Assembly: GCA_902540805.1 (NCBI GenBank)
Contig: CACBON010000006.1
Location: forward strand, 1-64,000
From: an uncultured Alphaproteobacteria bacterium
Lineage (GTDB): Bacteria > Pseudomonadota > Alphaproteobacteria > Methylaequorales > Methylaequoraceae
Direction: 5' to 3'
DNA length: 64,000 bases
Below the pieces are notes generated by a model. That model saw only the letters and a list, made by a program, of their open reading frames with translations. It made no database searches and was not told the DNA's origin. Each line of letters begins with the position of its first letter. The first letter of the stretch is position 1. Shown piece after piece: positions 36,938-48,299 of this stretch. Made by a program: the position numbers and the translations under genes.

Positions 36938-38737
36938 TTAATTATCTGAAGTTTTGAGAACATTTATAAAAGCTGATTGAGGAATTTCTACTTTACCAAA
37001 TTGCCTCATTCTCTTTTTTCCTTTTTTTTGCTTGTCCAATAATTTATTTTTTCTTGTTACATCTCCACCATACAACTTTGCAGTTACATCTTTTCTATAA
37101 CTATTAATTGTTTCTCTAGCTATTATTTTACCACCTATTGCAGCTTGAAGTGGAATTTTGAATTGTTGTCTAGGAATCAATTTGCATAATTTTTCGCAAT
37201 ATACTTTTCCTCTCGAAACTGACTTTGATCTATGACAAATAAAAGATAGGGCATCAACTGATTCAGAATTTACAAGAATTTGAACTCTGACTAAGTCACT
37301 TTCTGTGTATTCTTTAAATTCATAATCAAAACTTGCATACCCGCTTGTAATTGATTTAAGTCTATCATAAAAATCAAAAACTACTTCCGAAAGGGGCAAT
37401 AGGTACTCAATCATAGCTCTTTTCCCAACGTAACTTAGATTTTTCTGTATCCCCCTTCTTTCTGTACAAAGTTGTATCACTGATCCAAGATATTCATCTG
37501 GAAGCAAAATCGTTGCTTTAATAATCGGTTCAGATATTTTTTTTATTTTCATTATGTCAGGTAGTTCAGAAGGATTATGAATATCAAAAGTTTTTCCATC
37601 CGTTAGTTCGATCTTATATACCACTGACGGAGATGTTGTAATTAAGTTCAAGTCAAACTCTCTACTCAATCTCTCCTGAATTATTTCTAAGTGCAACAAA
37701 CCCAAGAATCCGCATCTGAAACCAAGACCAAGAGCAGCAGATGTCTCTGGTTCAAATGAAAAACTAGCGTCATTCAAACCAAGTTTTAAAAGACTATCTC
37801 TTAATAGATCGTAGTCGTCAGCATCAATTGGATACAAACCACAAAATACAACTGGTCTACTAGGTTTAAATCCTGAAAGAGGTTGTTTGGTAGGTTTTAA
37901 TGAGTCTGTAATTGTGTCTCCAACTTTGCAGTCACTTACATGTTTAATGCCTGCTGTAATAAACCCTATTTCTCCTTTCTCTAAAACATCAGTATATTTT
38001 ATTTTTGGAGTAAAAAATCCACATTTCTCAACAATATAAGAGGCCTGGGTCCCCATCATTTTAAGTTTCATTCCTTTTTTTAATTGTCCAGCATGAACTC
38101 TCACTAGAATAATTACCCCTAGATAAGGATCGTACCAACTGTCAATTAACATTGCTAAAAGCGAAGTGTCCTCTACTGTTTTAGGGCAAGGAAGCCTTTC
38201 AACTATTGCTTCTAGTAATTCATCTACCCCATTACCTGTTTTTGCAGAAACAAGAATAGCGTTTGATGCATCCAAGCCTATTACATCTTCTATTTGTTTT
38301 TTTATTCTCTCTGGTTCAGAAGAAGGTAAATCTATTTTGTTCAAAACAGGAATGATTTCATGATTATTTTCTATAGCCTGATAAACGTTTGCTAAAGTTT
38401 GAGCCTCAACACCTTGAGAAGAATCAACAACAAGTAGTGAGCCCTCGCAAGATGCCAAAGATCTACTCACTTCATAAGAAAAATCAACATGACCAGGTGT
38501 ATCCATTAAATTAAAATTATAAATATCATTATTTTGTGCTTTATATTTGAGATAAACAGTTTGTGCTTTTATTGTGATTCCTCTCTCTCGCTCTATTTCC
38601 ATAGAATCCAAAACTTGTTCTTTCATTTCTCTCTCAGGTAATCCTCCACACCTTTGAATTATTCTATCAGCGAGGGTCGATTTTCCATGATCTATATGTG
38701 CGATAATTGAAAAATTTCTAATTCTTTCAATTAACAT
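36938..38737 (-). CDS. lepA: Translation elongation factor 4
   Basis: [59 protein letters not shown]. Confidence 0.96.
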   Translation of the reverse strand: MLIERIRNFSIIAHIDHGKSTLADRIIQRCGGLPEREMKEQVLDSMEIERERGITIKAQTVYLKYKAQNNDIYNFNLMDTPGHVDFSYEVSRSLASCEGSLLVVDSSQGVEAQTLANVYQAIENNHEIIPVLNKIDLPSSEPERIKKQIEDVIGLDASNAILVSAKTGNGVDELLEAIVERLPCPKTVEDTSLLAMLIDSWYDPYLGVIILVRVHAGQLKKGMKLKMMGTQASYIVEKCGFFTPKIKYTDVLEKGEIGFITAGIKHVSDCKVGDTITDSLKPTKQPLSGFKPSRPVVFCGLYPIDADDYDLLRDSLLKLGLNDASFSFEPETSAALGLGFRCGFLGLLHLEIIQERLSREFDLNLITTSPSVVYKIELTDGKTFDIHNPSELPDIMKIKKISEPIIKATILLPDEYLGSVIQLCTERRGIQKNLSYVGKRAMIEYLLPLSEVVFDFYDRLKSITSGYASFDYEFKEYTESDLVRVQILVNSESVDALSFICHRSKSVSRGKVYCEKLCKLIPRQQFKIPLQAAIGGKIIARETINSYRKDVTAKLYGGDVTRKNKLLDKQKKGKKRMRQFGKVEIPQSAFINVLKTSDN

Positions 38738-41124
38738 TATCTTAATTTCACTTTAAATTGTGTCTTAGCTTGAGAAATTATTTTAGTGGATAACTCATTA
38801 ATTTCATTTTCGCTTAGAGTTTTTGAGTCCGATTGGATAATCACTTCCAAAGCAATTGCCCGCAAATTTTCATTCTCATAATTATCAAAAACTTTTACAT
38901 CGGAGATTATGTCTCTATCAATGTTTTTAATATAATTAACAAGATCAATTGACTTTAGCCTTTTATCCACTTCAAAAGAAAAGTCCCTTACTGAGTGTTG
39001 AAAATTAGACTCGAAAAATTTGTTTTTTGTTTGAATTATTTTTTTTATATTTTCTAAAATCTCTGAAATATATACTTCAAGAATAATGACCGTATTTTTA
39101 ATCTTAAAACTTTTTGAAACATTAGGATGAATTTCACCAAAACTAGCAATTTTTAATTCAGAAAAATATACGGAACAACTTTTTCCTGGATGAAAAAAAT
39201 TATTATTTTCGTTTCTAATTTTGATCTTATCTAAAGGGATTTTCAATAATCTAAGCAGACTTTCTAAATCGGATTTTATATCAAAAACATCGTAATTTCT
39301 GTTATCAGTAGTCCAATTTTTGTCTATTGCTTTACCCGACCTAATTATTGTTAGACGGTCTTTTTGCTCGCCTGGGTTAATACCAGTGAAAACTGGTCCT
39401 ATTTCAAAAATTGATATATTTTGGCGATGTTTATTATTATTTTTGTTTACAATATTTAATAGTCCGCCTAATAGACTTTGTCGCAAACATGATAGTTCTT
39501 CACTAATAGGGTTTTGAATTTCAATATTATCTGTATCTCCTATTACATTTTCCTCCCATTTTTTATTTGAAAACGACCAAGAAATAATTTCCATGATATT
39601 TCGACTCACAAGAAGTTCTTTTATTTTTCTTTTTATTTTTTGAGTTTCAGAAGTAACACTCGCTTCATTATTTTTTTTTAAATCGAAAGCTTTGTTTGGT
39701 ATCTTTTCGTAACCTAAAAGTCTACCAACTTCTTCCACTAAGTCCTCTTTAATTTTTAAATCTTGTCTCCAAGATGGTGGTATTATTAAAAAGTTATCTT
39801 TTAAGTCTGTTATTTGACAACCTAATTTAACTAATTTTTCACAAATTGAATTTTCTTCTATTTCATGACCCAATATCTTTTCGAAAAAATTTTTCTCAAC
39901 ACTTATTTTAGTAAAAGATTTAGTTAAGTTAGAATCAGAAATGATTGAACCAACTTTTCCCCCACAAAGTTTTAGTATCATCTCTGTTGACAGTTCAATT
40001 CCATCAAATGTAGATTCTGGGTCTATACCTCTTTCAAATCTATATCTTGCATCACTGATGATATTTAATTTACGACCCGTTGATGCAACATTTTCTGGCA
40101 TAAAATATGCTGACTCAATTAGAATATTTTTAGTATTTTCATCGCAAGACGAATTCAATCCACCCATAACGCCTGCTAAACTTATTATTTTTTTTTCATC
40201 GCAGATTACTATCATATCATTATCCAAAGTGTATTCTTTTTCGTCTAATCCAATAAATTTTTCACCTCTTTTTGAATTTCTTATAGTTATATCTCCTTCA
40301 ATTTTATCTAAGTCAAATACGTGTAATGGTCTGCAATAATCAACAGTCAAATAATTGGTAACATCTACCAATGCGGATATAACTTTTAATCCTGACCCTC
40401 CAAATCGCTTGATAATCTTTTCTGGAGACTGACAATTTTTTACGTCAGTCATTTGTCGAAGTGAAAACTGCGGACATGAATCAGATTTAAGTTTATTATT
40501 AATTTTTATTGTACTTTCAAAATCATTTTCAATTTTTTTTATTTTTTTTTGTTTTAACTTCCCAAAACCGGAAGCACAAAGATCTCTTGCAATACCGAAA
40601 ACACTTGCACAATCAACTCTATTCGGGGTTATGGCAATATCAATTTCTATAATTTCATCATCTATATATTTATTGAAATCTTCCCCAACTTTTGCGTTTT
40701 CATTTAATTCAATAATACCCTCTGATTCGTCAGATAAATTTAATTCTTCTTCAGAACATAACATTCCTTGAGACTCAACACCCCTAATCTTACTTTTTTT
40801 AATTTTAAATTGATCTTCTTTATTGGGTTTAACTATACATCCAACACTCGCGAGTACTGTTTTCATATTCTTTTTTACATTTGAAGCACCGCAAACAATT
40901 TTTAAAATTTCTTTTCCGTTATTCACATCACAAATTTTCAATTTGTCTGCATTCGGATGTGAGTTGATTTCTACGACCTCTGAAACAATAAAGTTATTAA
41001 GATCATTTTTTGGATTTTTTACTTCCTCAACCTCAAGACCAATAGAGGTTAATTTTTGGCATAATGAATCTACAGATGAATCAAACTCAAGGTATTCTTT
41101 TAACCATGCTAACGTGAATCTCAC
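38737..41124 (-). CDS. pheT: Phenylalanyl-tRNA synthetase beta subunit
   Basis: [58 protein letters not shown]; follows pheS. Confidence 0.95.
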   Translation of the reverse strand: MRFTLAWLKEYLEFDSSVDSLCQKLTSIGLEVEEVKNPKNDLNNFIVSEVVEINSHPNADKLKICDVNNGKEILKIVCGASNVKKNMKTVLASVGCIVKPNKEDQFKIKKSKIRGVESQGMLCSEEELNLSDESEGIIELNENAKVGEDFNKYIDDEIIEIDIAITPNRVDCASVFGIARDLCASGFGKLKQKKIKKIENDFESTIKINNKLKSDSCPQFSLRQMTDVKNCQSPEKIIKRFGGSGLKVISALVDVTNYLTVDYCRPLHVFDLDKIEGDITIRNSKRGEKFIGLDEKEYTLDNDMIVICDEKKIISLAGVMGGLNSSCDENTKNILIESAYFMPENVASTGRKLNIISDARYRFERGIDPESTFDGIELSTEMILKLCGGKVGSIISDSNLTKSFTKISVEKNFFEKILGHEIEENSICEKLVKLGCQITDLKDNFLIIPPSWRQDLKIKEDLVEEVGRLLGYEKIPNKAFDLKKNNEASVTSETQKIKRKIKELLVSRNIMEIISWSFSNKKWEENVIGDTDNIEIQNPISEELSCLRQSLLGGLLNIVNKNNNKHRQNISIFEIGPVFTGINPGEQKDRLTIIRSGKAIDKNWTTDNRNYDVFDIKSDLESLLRLLKIPLDKIKIRNENNNFFHPGKSCSVYFSELKIASFGEIHPNVSKSFKIKNTVIILEVYISEILENIKKIIQTKNKFFESNFQHSVRDFSFEVDKRLKSIDLVNYIKNIDRDIISDVKVFDNYENENLRAIALEVIIQSDSKTLSENEINELSTKIISQAKTQFKVKLR

Positions 41125-41125
41125 C

Positions 41126-42190
41126 TTACCTCCAACTCAAGTCAGTTTTCTCAAAAAAACTAAATCCATAATGCTCTAACCACTTCAAATCACTATCAAA
41201 GAAATCTCGAAGATCAGGCATTCCATATTTTAGCATAGCAAGCCTTTCTATACCCATCCCAAATGCAAAACCAGTGACATCTTGTTTTACTCCTGACATT
41301 CTAAAAACTTCAGGGTGAACAAGACCACAACCTAAAATTTCCATCCACTTGTCACCCTCCCCAATAACGATTTTTCCTGACTCTTTCTTAAAATTTATAT
41401 CGACTTCAGCTGATGGCTCGGTGAATGGAAAATATGAAGGTCTAAATCTAAGTTTAAGATCATTTTTCCCAAAAAAAGTTTTACAAAAAGATTCTACAAA
41501 CCATTTTAAATTTGCAAATGTTATATCCTTGTCTACCACCAAACCCTCAACTTGATGAAACATAGGCGTATGTGTCATATCTGAATCACATCTATATGTT
41601 CTCCCGGGTGCAAAAATTTTTAATGGAAGTTTATTTTTTTTTAGAGAACGAATTTGCACTGGCGATGTATGAGTTCTTAAAACGAATTTTTCATGAGTTT
41701 TACTTTTAATGTAGAATGTATCATGCATTTGTCTTGCTGGGTGATTTTCCGGAATATTCAACGCCGAAAAGTTATGAAAATCATCTTCGATATCTGGTCC
41801 CTCTTCATAGGATAAACCCATGTCACCTAAAATATTAACTATTTCATTTGTTGTGTGACTGATTGGATGAACTTTTGCTTCAACAAAATTGAACTCACGA
41901 GCGGGTAATGATAAATCAATGAAATCATTCTCTAATTTTTTATTGATTTCAATATTTTCAATCTGATTTTTCTTTCTAGAAAGATTGGTAAAAAAAAGAT
42001 TCTTAAAACCATTTAGCTTCTCTCCAACAGTTTTTTTATCTTCAATAGACAGGGTTGATAATGATTTTAGTGCATTAGTAAAAGTTCCATTTTTACCAAA
42101 ATATTTTACTCTTATTTGTTCAAGCTTTTCGCTAGTGCTGGATTCTTCAACCTCTTTCAAGGCTGATTGAATTATTTCATCGTAATTCAT
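41126..42190 (-). CDS. pheS: Phenylalanyl-tRNA synthetase alpha subunit
   Basis: HPARQMHDTFY, LRTHTSPVQIR, FHQVEGLVVDK, GMGIERLAMLKYG. Confidence 0.96.
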   Translation of the reverse strand: MNYDEIIQSALKEVEESSTSEKLEQIRVKYFGKNGTFTNALKSLSTLSIEDKKTVGEKLNGFKNLFFTNLSRKKNQIENIEINKKLENDFIDLSLPAREFNFVEAKVHPISHTTNEIVNILGDMGLSYEEGPDIEDDFHNFSALNIPENHPARQMHDTFYIKSKTHEKFVLRTHTSPVQIRSLKKNKLPLKIFAPGRTYRCDSDMTHTPMFHQVEGLVVDKDITFANLKWFVESFCKTFFGKNDLKLRFRPSYFPFTEPSAEVDINFKKESGKIVIGEGDKWMEILGCGLVHPEVFRMSGVKQDVTGFAFGMGIERLAMLKYGMPDLRDFFDSDLKWLEHYGFSFFEKTDLSWR

Positions 42191-42202
42191 TCTAGAGTTG
42201 CT

Positions 42203-42553
42203 TTAGGCAGCTTTTACTTTTGCTACTATTTCTTTAAATGATTCTGGTTCGAGTGCAGCAATATCAGCTAAGACTTTTCTATTAAAATTCATATCAACTT
42301 TTTTCAAACCATTCATAAAGGTTGAGTATTTTATTCCATTTAATCTGCAACCTGCGTTTATTCTTTGAATCCAAAGCCTTCTAAACTCTCTTTTTTTTAC
42401 TTTTCTGTCTCTGTAAGCATACTGTCCAGCTTTTTCAACAGCCTGGTTAGCAACTTTAAAAGTGTTTTTTCTTCTTCCGAAATAACCTTTTGCTCTTTTT
42501 AAAATTTTTTTGTGTCTTGATCTTGTTACACTTCCTGCTTTTACTCTTGACAT
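42203..42553 (-). CDS. rplT: 50S ribosomal protein L20
   Basis: [67 protein letters not shown]. Confidence 0.97.
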   Translation of the reverse strand: MSRVKAGSVTRSRHKKILKRAKGYFGRRKNTFKVANQAVEKAGQYAYRDRKVKKREFRRLWIQRINAGCRLNGIKYSTFMNGLKKVDMNFNRKVLADIAALEPESFKEIVAKVKAA

Positions 42554-42558
42554 TTAGA

Positions 42559-42762
42559 TTACCTCAATTTTGCATTAATATATTTTTTCACAATTTTTGT
42601 ATCTTGTTTTGACATCACAGTTGGACCTTTTGAAGACCTTTTCATGGTTTTGGTTCTTTTCGTAAGGTTATGTCTTTTTCCACTTGCAAACATCAATACT
42701 TTTCCGGTGGCTGTAACTTTGAATCTTTTCTTGGTACCACTTTTTGTTTTTATCTTTGGCAT
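42559..42762 (-). CDS. rpmI: 50S ribosomal protein L35 (start revised from 42795)
   Basis: MPKIKTKSGTKKRFKVTATGKV...GKRHNLTKRTKTMKR. Confidence 0.95.
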   Translation of the reverse strand: MPKIKTKSGTKKRFKVTATGKVLMFASGKRHNLTKRTKTMKRSSKGPTVMSKQDTKIVKKYINAKLR

Positions 42763-42816
42763 AATAAAATTATTTATAGCGTTTTTTTTTGTCAAAGCAA
42801 GATCGTTTTTTTTAAG

Positions 42817-43350
42817 CTATCTTGGTGCTACGACCATAATCATATGTTTGCCCTCGAGTGTCGGAACCTGTTCAATTTTTGCCATAGGTTCGATCTGACT
42901 TTCTAACTTTTTAAGAACATCCATTCCCCTTTGATGATAAGCCATTTCTCTTCCTTTAAATCTCAACGTGATCTTGACTTTATCACCACCGCTTAAAAAA
43001 CGTTGAATAGACTTGAGTTTTACAACGTAATCATGATCTTCTATACCAGGTCTAAGTTTAACCTCCTTAACCTCAAAGGTTTTTTGTTTTTTTTTAGCTT
43101 CAGCCTGCTTTTTTTGAACTTGATACTTATATTTCCCATAGTCTATGATCTTACAAACAGGGGGCGAGGCATTTGGTGAAACTTCAACAAGATCCAAGCC
43201 TTGCTCAAATGCGAGCTTTATAGCGTCCTGGATGTTATAAACACCTAACATTTCGCCTTTTTCTGAGATAACTCTAACAGATTTGGATTTAATTCTTTCG
43301 TTGGTAGCTGGGCCTTGCAGCTTTGGTGAGTGAAATCGACCTTTATTCAT
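42817..43350 (-). CDS. infC: Translation initiation factor IF-3
   Basis: GVYNIQDAIKLAFEQGLDLVEVSPNASPPVCKIIDYGKYKYQ, VKEVKLRPGIEDHDY. Confidence 0.97.
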   Translation of the reverse strand: MNKGRFHSPKLQGPATNERIKSKSVRVISEKGEMLGVYNIQDAIKLAFEQGLDLVEVSPNASPPVCKIIDYGKYKYQVQKKQAEAKKKQKTFEVKEVKLRPGIEDHDYVVKLKSIQRFLSGGDKVKITLRFKGREMAYHQRGMDVLKKLESQIEPMAKIEQVPTLEGKHMIMVVAPR

Positions 43351-43424
43351 ATTTAACTAATTGCATATTTTAAAAAATTTCCTTTCATCCTGCAATTTAC
43401 ATTATTCCTTCAAATATTCACACT

Positions 43425-45338
43425 TTAGCTAATTCTGCAAGAAATTTTTATTTTTTTTATAAAGTCTTCAAAACTAAGAACATCCTGATTTTTTGTTCCC
43501 AAAGTTCTAAGAACGACTTGATTATTCTTAACTTCCATATCTCCTATAATACCTATAAAATTTATTTTTTGGTTTGAGAGTTCTCTTATTTTATAATTTA
43601 ACTTTTCGTTTCTTATGTCTGTGATACATTTTATGTCAAATTTTCTTAATTGCTTTGCTAATTCTTGTGCATAATTTTCACAATTTGAATTAATTGTTGC
43701 TAATGCAACTTGAATTGGACTTAACCATGCAGGAAGCCTGCCTGCGTAATGTTCAATCAAAATACCAATAAATCTCTCAAATGAGCCAAGTATCGCTCTA
43801 TGTAACATTACTGGCCTAAATTTTTTTCCGTCTTCACCTATGAAAGAGGCGTCCAATCTTTCTGGTAAGACAAAATCAACTTGAAGAGTTCCGCACTGCC
43901 AATCTCTTCCAATAGCATCTCTCAAAACAAATTCAAGTTTTGGACCATAAAAAGCCCCTTCCCCTGGATTAAGTTCATAACTATACCCAGCCTTCTCCAC
44001 TGCATTCATGAGAGATTTTTCTGCTCTATCCCAAACTTTATCACTGCCTGCTCTCTTAATTGGACGATCAGAAAACTTTATTACTACATCATTAAAACCG
44101 AAATCCGCATACACCTCCATTAGCAACTTACAAAAGTCTGACGTCTCTGAAATTATTTGCTCTTCAGTACAGAAAATATGTGCATCGTCTTGAACAAATG
44201 ACCTTAATCTCATAAGACCGTGCAAAGCACCTGAAGGTTCATTTCTATGACAACTGCCAAACTCAGACATTCTTAAAGGTAACTGTTTATAACTCTTTAC
44301 ACCTTGCCTGAATATTTGAACATGGCAAGGGCAGTTCATTGGTTTGATTGCTAAAGTCTTTTCTTCAGATTCAGAAGTAAACATTTGTTCTCTAAATTTA
44401 TCCCAATGCCCCGAATCTTTCCATAAAGAACTGTCAACAAGTTGGGGTGTATTTACTTCTTTATACCCTGCTTTTTCAAGTTTCTTTCTAATATAAACCA
44501 TTATTTTTTGATAAATTGTCCAACCTTTAGGGTGCCAAAAAACTGATCCAGCTGCTTGTTCTTGAAAATGAAATAAGCCTAGTTCTTTGCCCAGTTTTCT
44601 GTGATCTCTTTTTTCGGCTTCTTCTATTTGATTTAAATAATTATTTAGATCTTTTTCACTTCTCCAAGCAGTGCCGTAAATTCTTTGAAGCATTTCATTT
44701 TTAGAGTCTCCTTTCCAATAAGCACCTGAAAGTTTTGTAAGTTTAAACGGGCCAATGAATTTTAAATTTGGAAGATGTGGACCTCTACATAAATCAAAGA
44801 AATTCGAATTTTTCTGTTTATAAATCTGAAAATTATCTTTTTGCTCAGATTCATCAATAATTTTTACCTTGTAAATTTCTCCTTTTGAGTTAAATAATTC
44901 CTTCGCTTGTTTTTTGTTTTTAAATGATTTTTCAATCTGACTCCCTTCTTTTATGATGTTTTTCATTTCTTTTTCAATTAAAGGAAAATCGTCAATTGAT
45001 ATTGGCTTTTCAAATAAAACATCGTAATAAAATCCGTTTTCAATAGTCGGACCAATTGCTAATTTCGCCTTTGGATATATAATTTTGATTGCTCTTGCAA
45101 GAACTTGTGCAGTTAAAGTATGCCTCATAATTTCAAGACCTTCATCTGAATCATTAGTAATTATTTCTATTTCAGAATCCTCTGTTATAGAATCACATAA
45201 ATCTTTTTGTAATCCATTTACAGAAATCGCTACAGCTTTCTTCAACAATGATTTTGAGATACTCTCTGCTATAATAAATCCATTGGTTTCTTTTTTAAAA
45301 TTCTGGGATCTTCCGTCTGGAAATAAAATTCTTGGCAT
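43425..45338 (-). CDS. thrS: Threonyl-tRNA synthetase
   Basis: TGS domain start, [81 protein letters not shown]. Confidence 0.97.
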   Translation of the reverse strand: MPRILFPDGRSQNFKKETNGFIIAESISKSLLKKAVAISVNGLQKDLCDSITEDSEIEIITNDSDEGLEIMRHTLTAQVLARAIKIIYPKAKLAIGPTIENGFYYDVLFEKPISIDDFPLIEKEMKNIIKEGSQIEKSFKNKKQAKELFNSKGEIYKVKIIDESEQKDNFQIYKQKNSNFFDLCRGPHLPNLKFIGPFKLTKLSGAYWKGDSKNEMLQRIYGTAWRSEKDLNNYLNQIEEAEKRDHRKLGKELGLFHFQEQAAGSVFWHPKGWTIYQKIMVYIRKKLEKAGYKEVNTPQLVDSSLWKDSGHWDKFREQMFTSESEEKTLAIKPMNCPCHVQIFRQGVKSYKQLPLRMSEFGSCHRNEPSGALHGLMRLRSFVQDDAHIFCTEEQIISETSDFCKLLMEVYADFGFNDVVIKFSDRPIKRAGSDKVWDRAEKSLMNAVEKAGYSYELNPGEGAFYGPKLEFVLRDAIGRDWQCGTLQVDFVLPERLDASFIGEDGKKFRPVMLHRAILGSFERFIGILIEHYAGRLPAWLSPIQVALATINSNCENYAQELAKQLRKFDIKCITDIRNEKLNYKIRELSNQKINFIGIIGDMEVKNNQVVLRTLGTKNQDVLSFEDFIKKIKISCRIS

Positions 45339-45374
45339 AAATCTAACTTAATGTTGTTTTAACTTAATCATCAA

Positions 45375-46313
45375 TCACAGGATTAAATTTTTTTTTACTT
45401 TAAAAATAATTTTTTTATAAAACCTATCATCATCATTTGAATAAATAAAGGAAGATACGTTTTTTCCAACTGGTTTACATAATTGTGGATTTGAAAATTT
45501 TGTGAACAACACAATAGTTTTTTTACCTCCCTTTGATATCAAGTGCATTGGACCTGTATCATTTCCAATAGATAATGAAGATTTTAATGACAATTTCCCA
45601 ATATCAAAAAAATCAGTTTTGTTACAACAATTTATTACATCTGGGTAAAAAGACTCGATTAAATTGCATACTTTCAAATCATCTTTAGACCCTATTATCA
45701 AAACTTTAAAACCAGATTTTATAAGGAAATCTGTTATTTTTAAAAAAATTTCTGCAGGAATTCTTTTGTTTAACCTTTTTTTTGAGCCACCAGGAACAAT
45801 CATAACATATTTAGTTTTTGGAACTTTGAATTTTGATTTAAACAACCATTTCATATCGAATTTTGATAAATAACTCACTTTGCTCAGTTTGATCTGACTC
45901 TTTTGTCTGACTAATGTGTGCATTTTATTTCTGCCATTATTTAAGTGAGGAATTTTTGCATATTTTCCAATACCGTTTGTAATGGCATTTGTTTTTGAAA
46001 AAATTTTCAAATACGAAGATGATCTTTTAGAAGTCTGGAGATCATATACAAAATCAAATTCACTTGGATCAATTTCATTTTTTATTTTTAAGTGATCTAA
46101 GAAATAGAAAAGACTTCTCTTAATTGTAAAAATTTTTTTAAATAAATTTGAACTAGACAACAGTTTATCATAAGGTTCTTCTGTCAAGAGAAACATCTTA
46201 CACTTATTGTGATGATAAAATATTGAATATATTGCGTTTAAGGAGAGGACAACGTCACCTAATCCACCAAACTTAATTATTAAAATTTTTTTTTGTTGAG
46301 AGCAAATCTTCAT
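45375..46313 (-). CDS. Glycosyltransferase family 9 (heptosyltransferase-like)
   Basis: ILIIKFGGLGDVVLSLNAIY; SIGNDTGPMHLISKGGKKTIVLF. Confidence 0.85.
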   Translation of the reverse strand: MKICSQQKKILIIKFGGLGDVVLSLNAIYSIFYHHNKCKMFLLTEEPYDKLLSSSNLFKKIFTIKRSLFYFLDHLKIKNEIDPSEFDFVYDLQTSKRSSSYLKIFSKTNAITNGIGKYAKIPHLNNGRNKMHTLVRQKSQIKLSKVSYLSKFDMKWLFKSKFKVPKTKYVMIVPGGSKKRLNKRIPAEIFLKITDFLIKSGFKVLIIGSKDDLKVCNLIESFYPDVINCCNKTDFFDIGKLSLKSSLSIGNDTGPMHLISKGGKKTIVLFTKFSNPQLCKPVGKNVSSFIYSNDDDRFYKKIIFKVKKNLIL

Positions 46314-47439
46314 ACACTGTTAAAGTTTTTTTTAACATATCATTTAAACTAAATTTTTCTTTAACTCTTCTTCTCGCTGAAAGTCCGATCGCATCTTTTT
46401 GTTGTTGGGGAAGATGAAGAACTTCTAAGATTTTCTCAGCAAGCTTAAATGGATTTGAAGGTTCCACCAACCAACCTGTCATGCTATTTTCAATAATTTC
46501 TCTTGAGCCTCCATGATTTGAGGAAATGATTGGTTTTGTCATAGAAGATGCTTCTGCACTAATCCTCCCAAATGCCTCCGGTTCTATAGAGGTAGACAAA
46601 ACTATATCAGCAATGGAATAAACCGCAGGCATGTCGTTGAGATTTCCGCAAAAAATAATTTTGTTTTGGAGATCATTTTTTTTTATTTTTTTTATCAAAA
46701 TTTTTGAAAATTTATTTTTGCCATCTTCGCTTCCGACGAATAAAATTACAAAGTTCAACTCTGGTTCTCGCTCTTTAATAATTTTAGCAGCCTCTAAAGC
46801 AACCAGGTGACCTTTCCAGGAAGTAATTCTGGCAGGAAGTAAAATTACGTGAACATTTTCGGATAAAGTTAGTTTTGATAATAAATTCTCTTTTCTTTGC
46901 TCAGTCACAGAATTTAAATTAAAGTAGTTTGTATCAATACCCCTATTAATTTGAACAAGTTTTGATTTAGTCGATGGGAAAAAAAATCTGACATGATCAT
47001 CGATAAATTTTGATATGGTTATTACTTTATCTCCTTCTGTCATAACGCTATTATATTTTTTTTTTGGAAAGAAATTAGTCCCTGAATATGTTCCATGATA
47101 AGTTGTAACTAGAGGAATCCTCATGTGCTTTATAATCTTGTTGAAACAAAACGCAGGCCAGCGACTTCTGATGTGAACAATATCAGGTTTAATTTCGCTT
47201 AATATATCTTTTATCTTTGATTTTAATATGAAGTAACTTAACACTCCTTTTTTTTTTACATTAAGTTCATAATGCTCTACCCCTCTATATTTGTACTTTT
47301 CCGCCATCTCTCCACCTGAAGAAAGTAAAGAGGATTGAAATCCCGATTTTATTAATTCCTTAGCAATGTCAAGTGTCCCTCTTTCAACTCCTCCATTTAT
47401 TTGGTCAAGAGAGGGAATTATTTGCAGAATCTTTGCCAT
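46273..47439 (-). CDS. Glycosyltransferase family 4 (group 1)
   Basis: QINGGVERGTLDIAKEL, ILLPARITSWKGH, EPEAFGRISAEASSMTKPIISSNHGGSREII. Confidence 0.88.
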   Translation of the reverse strand: MAKILQIIPSLDQINGGVERGTLDIAKELIKSGFQSSLLSSGGEMAEKYKYRGVEHYELNVKKKGVLSYFILKSKIKDILSEIKPDIVHIRSRWPAFCFNKIIKHMRIPLVTTYHGTYSGTNFFPKKKYNSVMTEGDKVITISKFIDDHVRFFFPSTKSKLVQINRGIDTNYFNLNSVTEQRKENLLSKLTLSENVHVILLPARITSWKGHLVALEAAKIIKEREPELNFVILFVGSEDGKNKFSKILIKKIKKNDLQNKIIFCGNLNDMPAVYSIADIVLSTSIEPEAFGRISAEASSMTKPIISSNHGGSREIIENSMTGWLVEPSNPFKLAEKILEVLHLPQQQKDAIGLSARRRVKEKFSLNDMLKKTLTVYEDLLSTKKNFNN

Positions 47440-48298
47440 TTATGTTATCTAAAATTTCTTTTAAACCTAATTTATAGTTTTCAAATTTAGGTGTCCAACC
47501 TAATATTTTTTTTATTTTTTTATTTGATACTCTTTTATTGTCTCTATAAAAATCTTTTGTAATTTTATTAATTTTAGGTGAATTAATATCCATAAAGTTT
47601 AAATTTTCAATTTTTAATAATTTTGCAGCATACATTGTTACTTCCTCTGATGAACAAGGATTATTATCTGTAATATTAAAAATCTCTCCAGGTGTTGGAT
47701 TTCCCATACTTTTAATTATAGCAGAAGAAATATCTTCTACATGAATTCTAGAGAAAAATTGATTGGGTTTTTTTATAACAAGATTATTTCCATTTAATAG
47801 TTTTTCAACTGCAGATCTCTCAGGTCCATAGATCCCTGGTAATCTAAAAATGTGAATTGGAATATTATTTTCTCTATATAATTTAGAGTAAAAATCTTCT
47901 ATTTTTTTTCTTATTTTTCCTCTTGTAGTTTTAGGATTAACTTTTGTGTACTCATCCACCCATTTTCCTAAATGGTCTCCATAAACGCTTGTTGATGACA
48001 AATACCCTACCCATTTCAATTTGTTAAAGTATTTATTTTCAGTCTTTTTAAGTAAATCTAATACCAAGTCTTTTTTTTCAATAGGTGGTATAGAATTTAA
48101 TAAATGTGTTGCTCCAGAAAAAAGAAAATTACGATTTTTTAAGAATTCTGCAAAAGTCATCCTTTTTATTCTTAATCTCTTATCAAAAGGTTGAGATGAT
48201 AATTCTAAATTATGTGTGCAAATAATTTCATCAAAACCTTCTAAACTTTTTAAAATGAATTTTGAACAATAACCTGCCCCAAAAAAAATTAGTTTCAT
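47405..48298 (-). CDS. NAD-dependent epimerase/SDR family protein
   Basis: FFGAGYCSKFILKSL, YLSSTSVYGDHLGKWVDEYT, RLPGIYGPERSAV, GWTPKFENYKLGLKEIL. Confidence 0.8.
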   Translation of the reverse strand: MKLIFFGAGYCSKFILKSLEGFDEIICTHNLELSSQPFDKRLRIKRMTFAEFLKNRNFLFSGATHLLNSIPPIEKKDLVLDLLKKTENKYFNKLKWVGYLSSTSVYGDHLGKWVDEYTKVNPKTTRGKIRKKIEDFYSKLYRENNIPIHIFRLPGIYGPERSAVEKLLNGNNLVIKKPNQFFSRIHVEDISSAIIKSMGNPTPGEIFNITDNNPCSSEEVTMYAAKLLKIENLNFMDINSPKINKITKDFYRDNKRVSNKKIKKILGWTPKFENYKLGLKEILDNINGKDSANNSLS

Positions 48299-48299
48299 T

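Noticed and set aside
39941-41179. Antisense ORFs (132 and 118 aa) opposite pheT
   Set aside because: Opposite a conserved essential gene; no start or RBS support or family resemblance.
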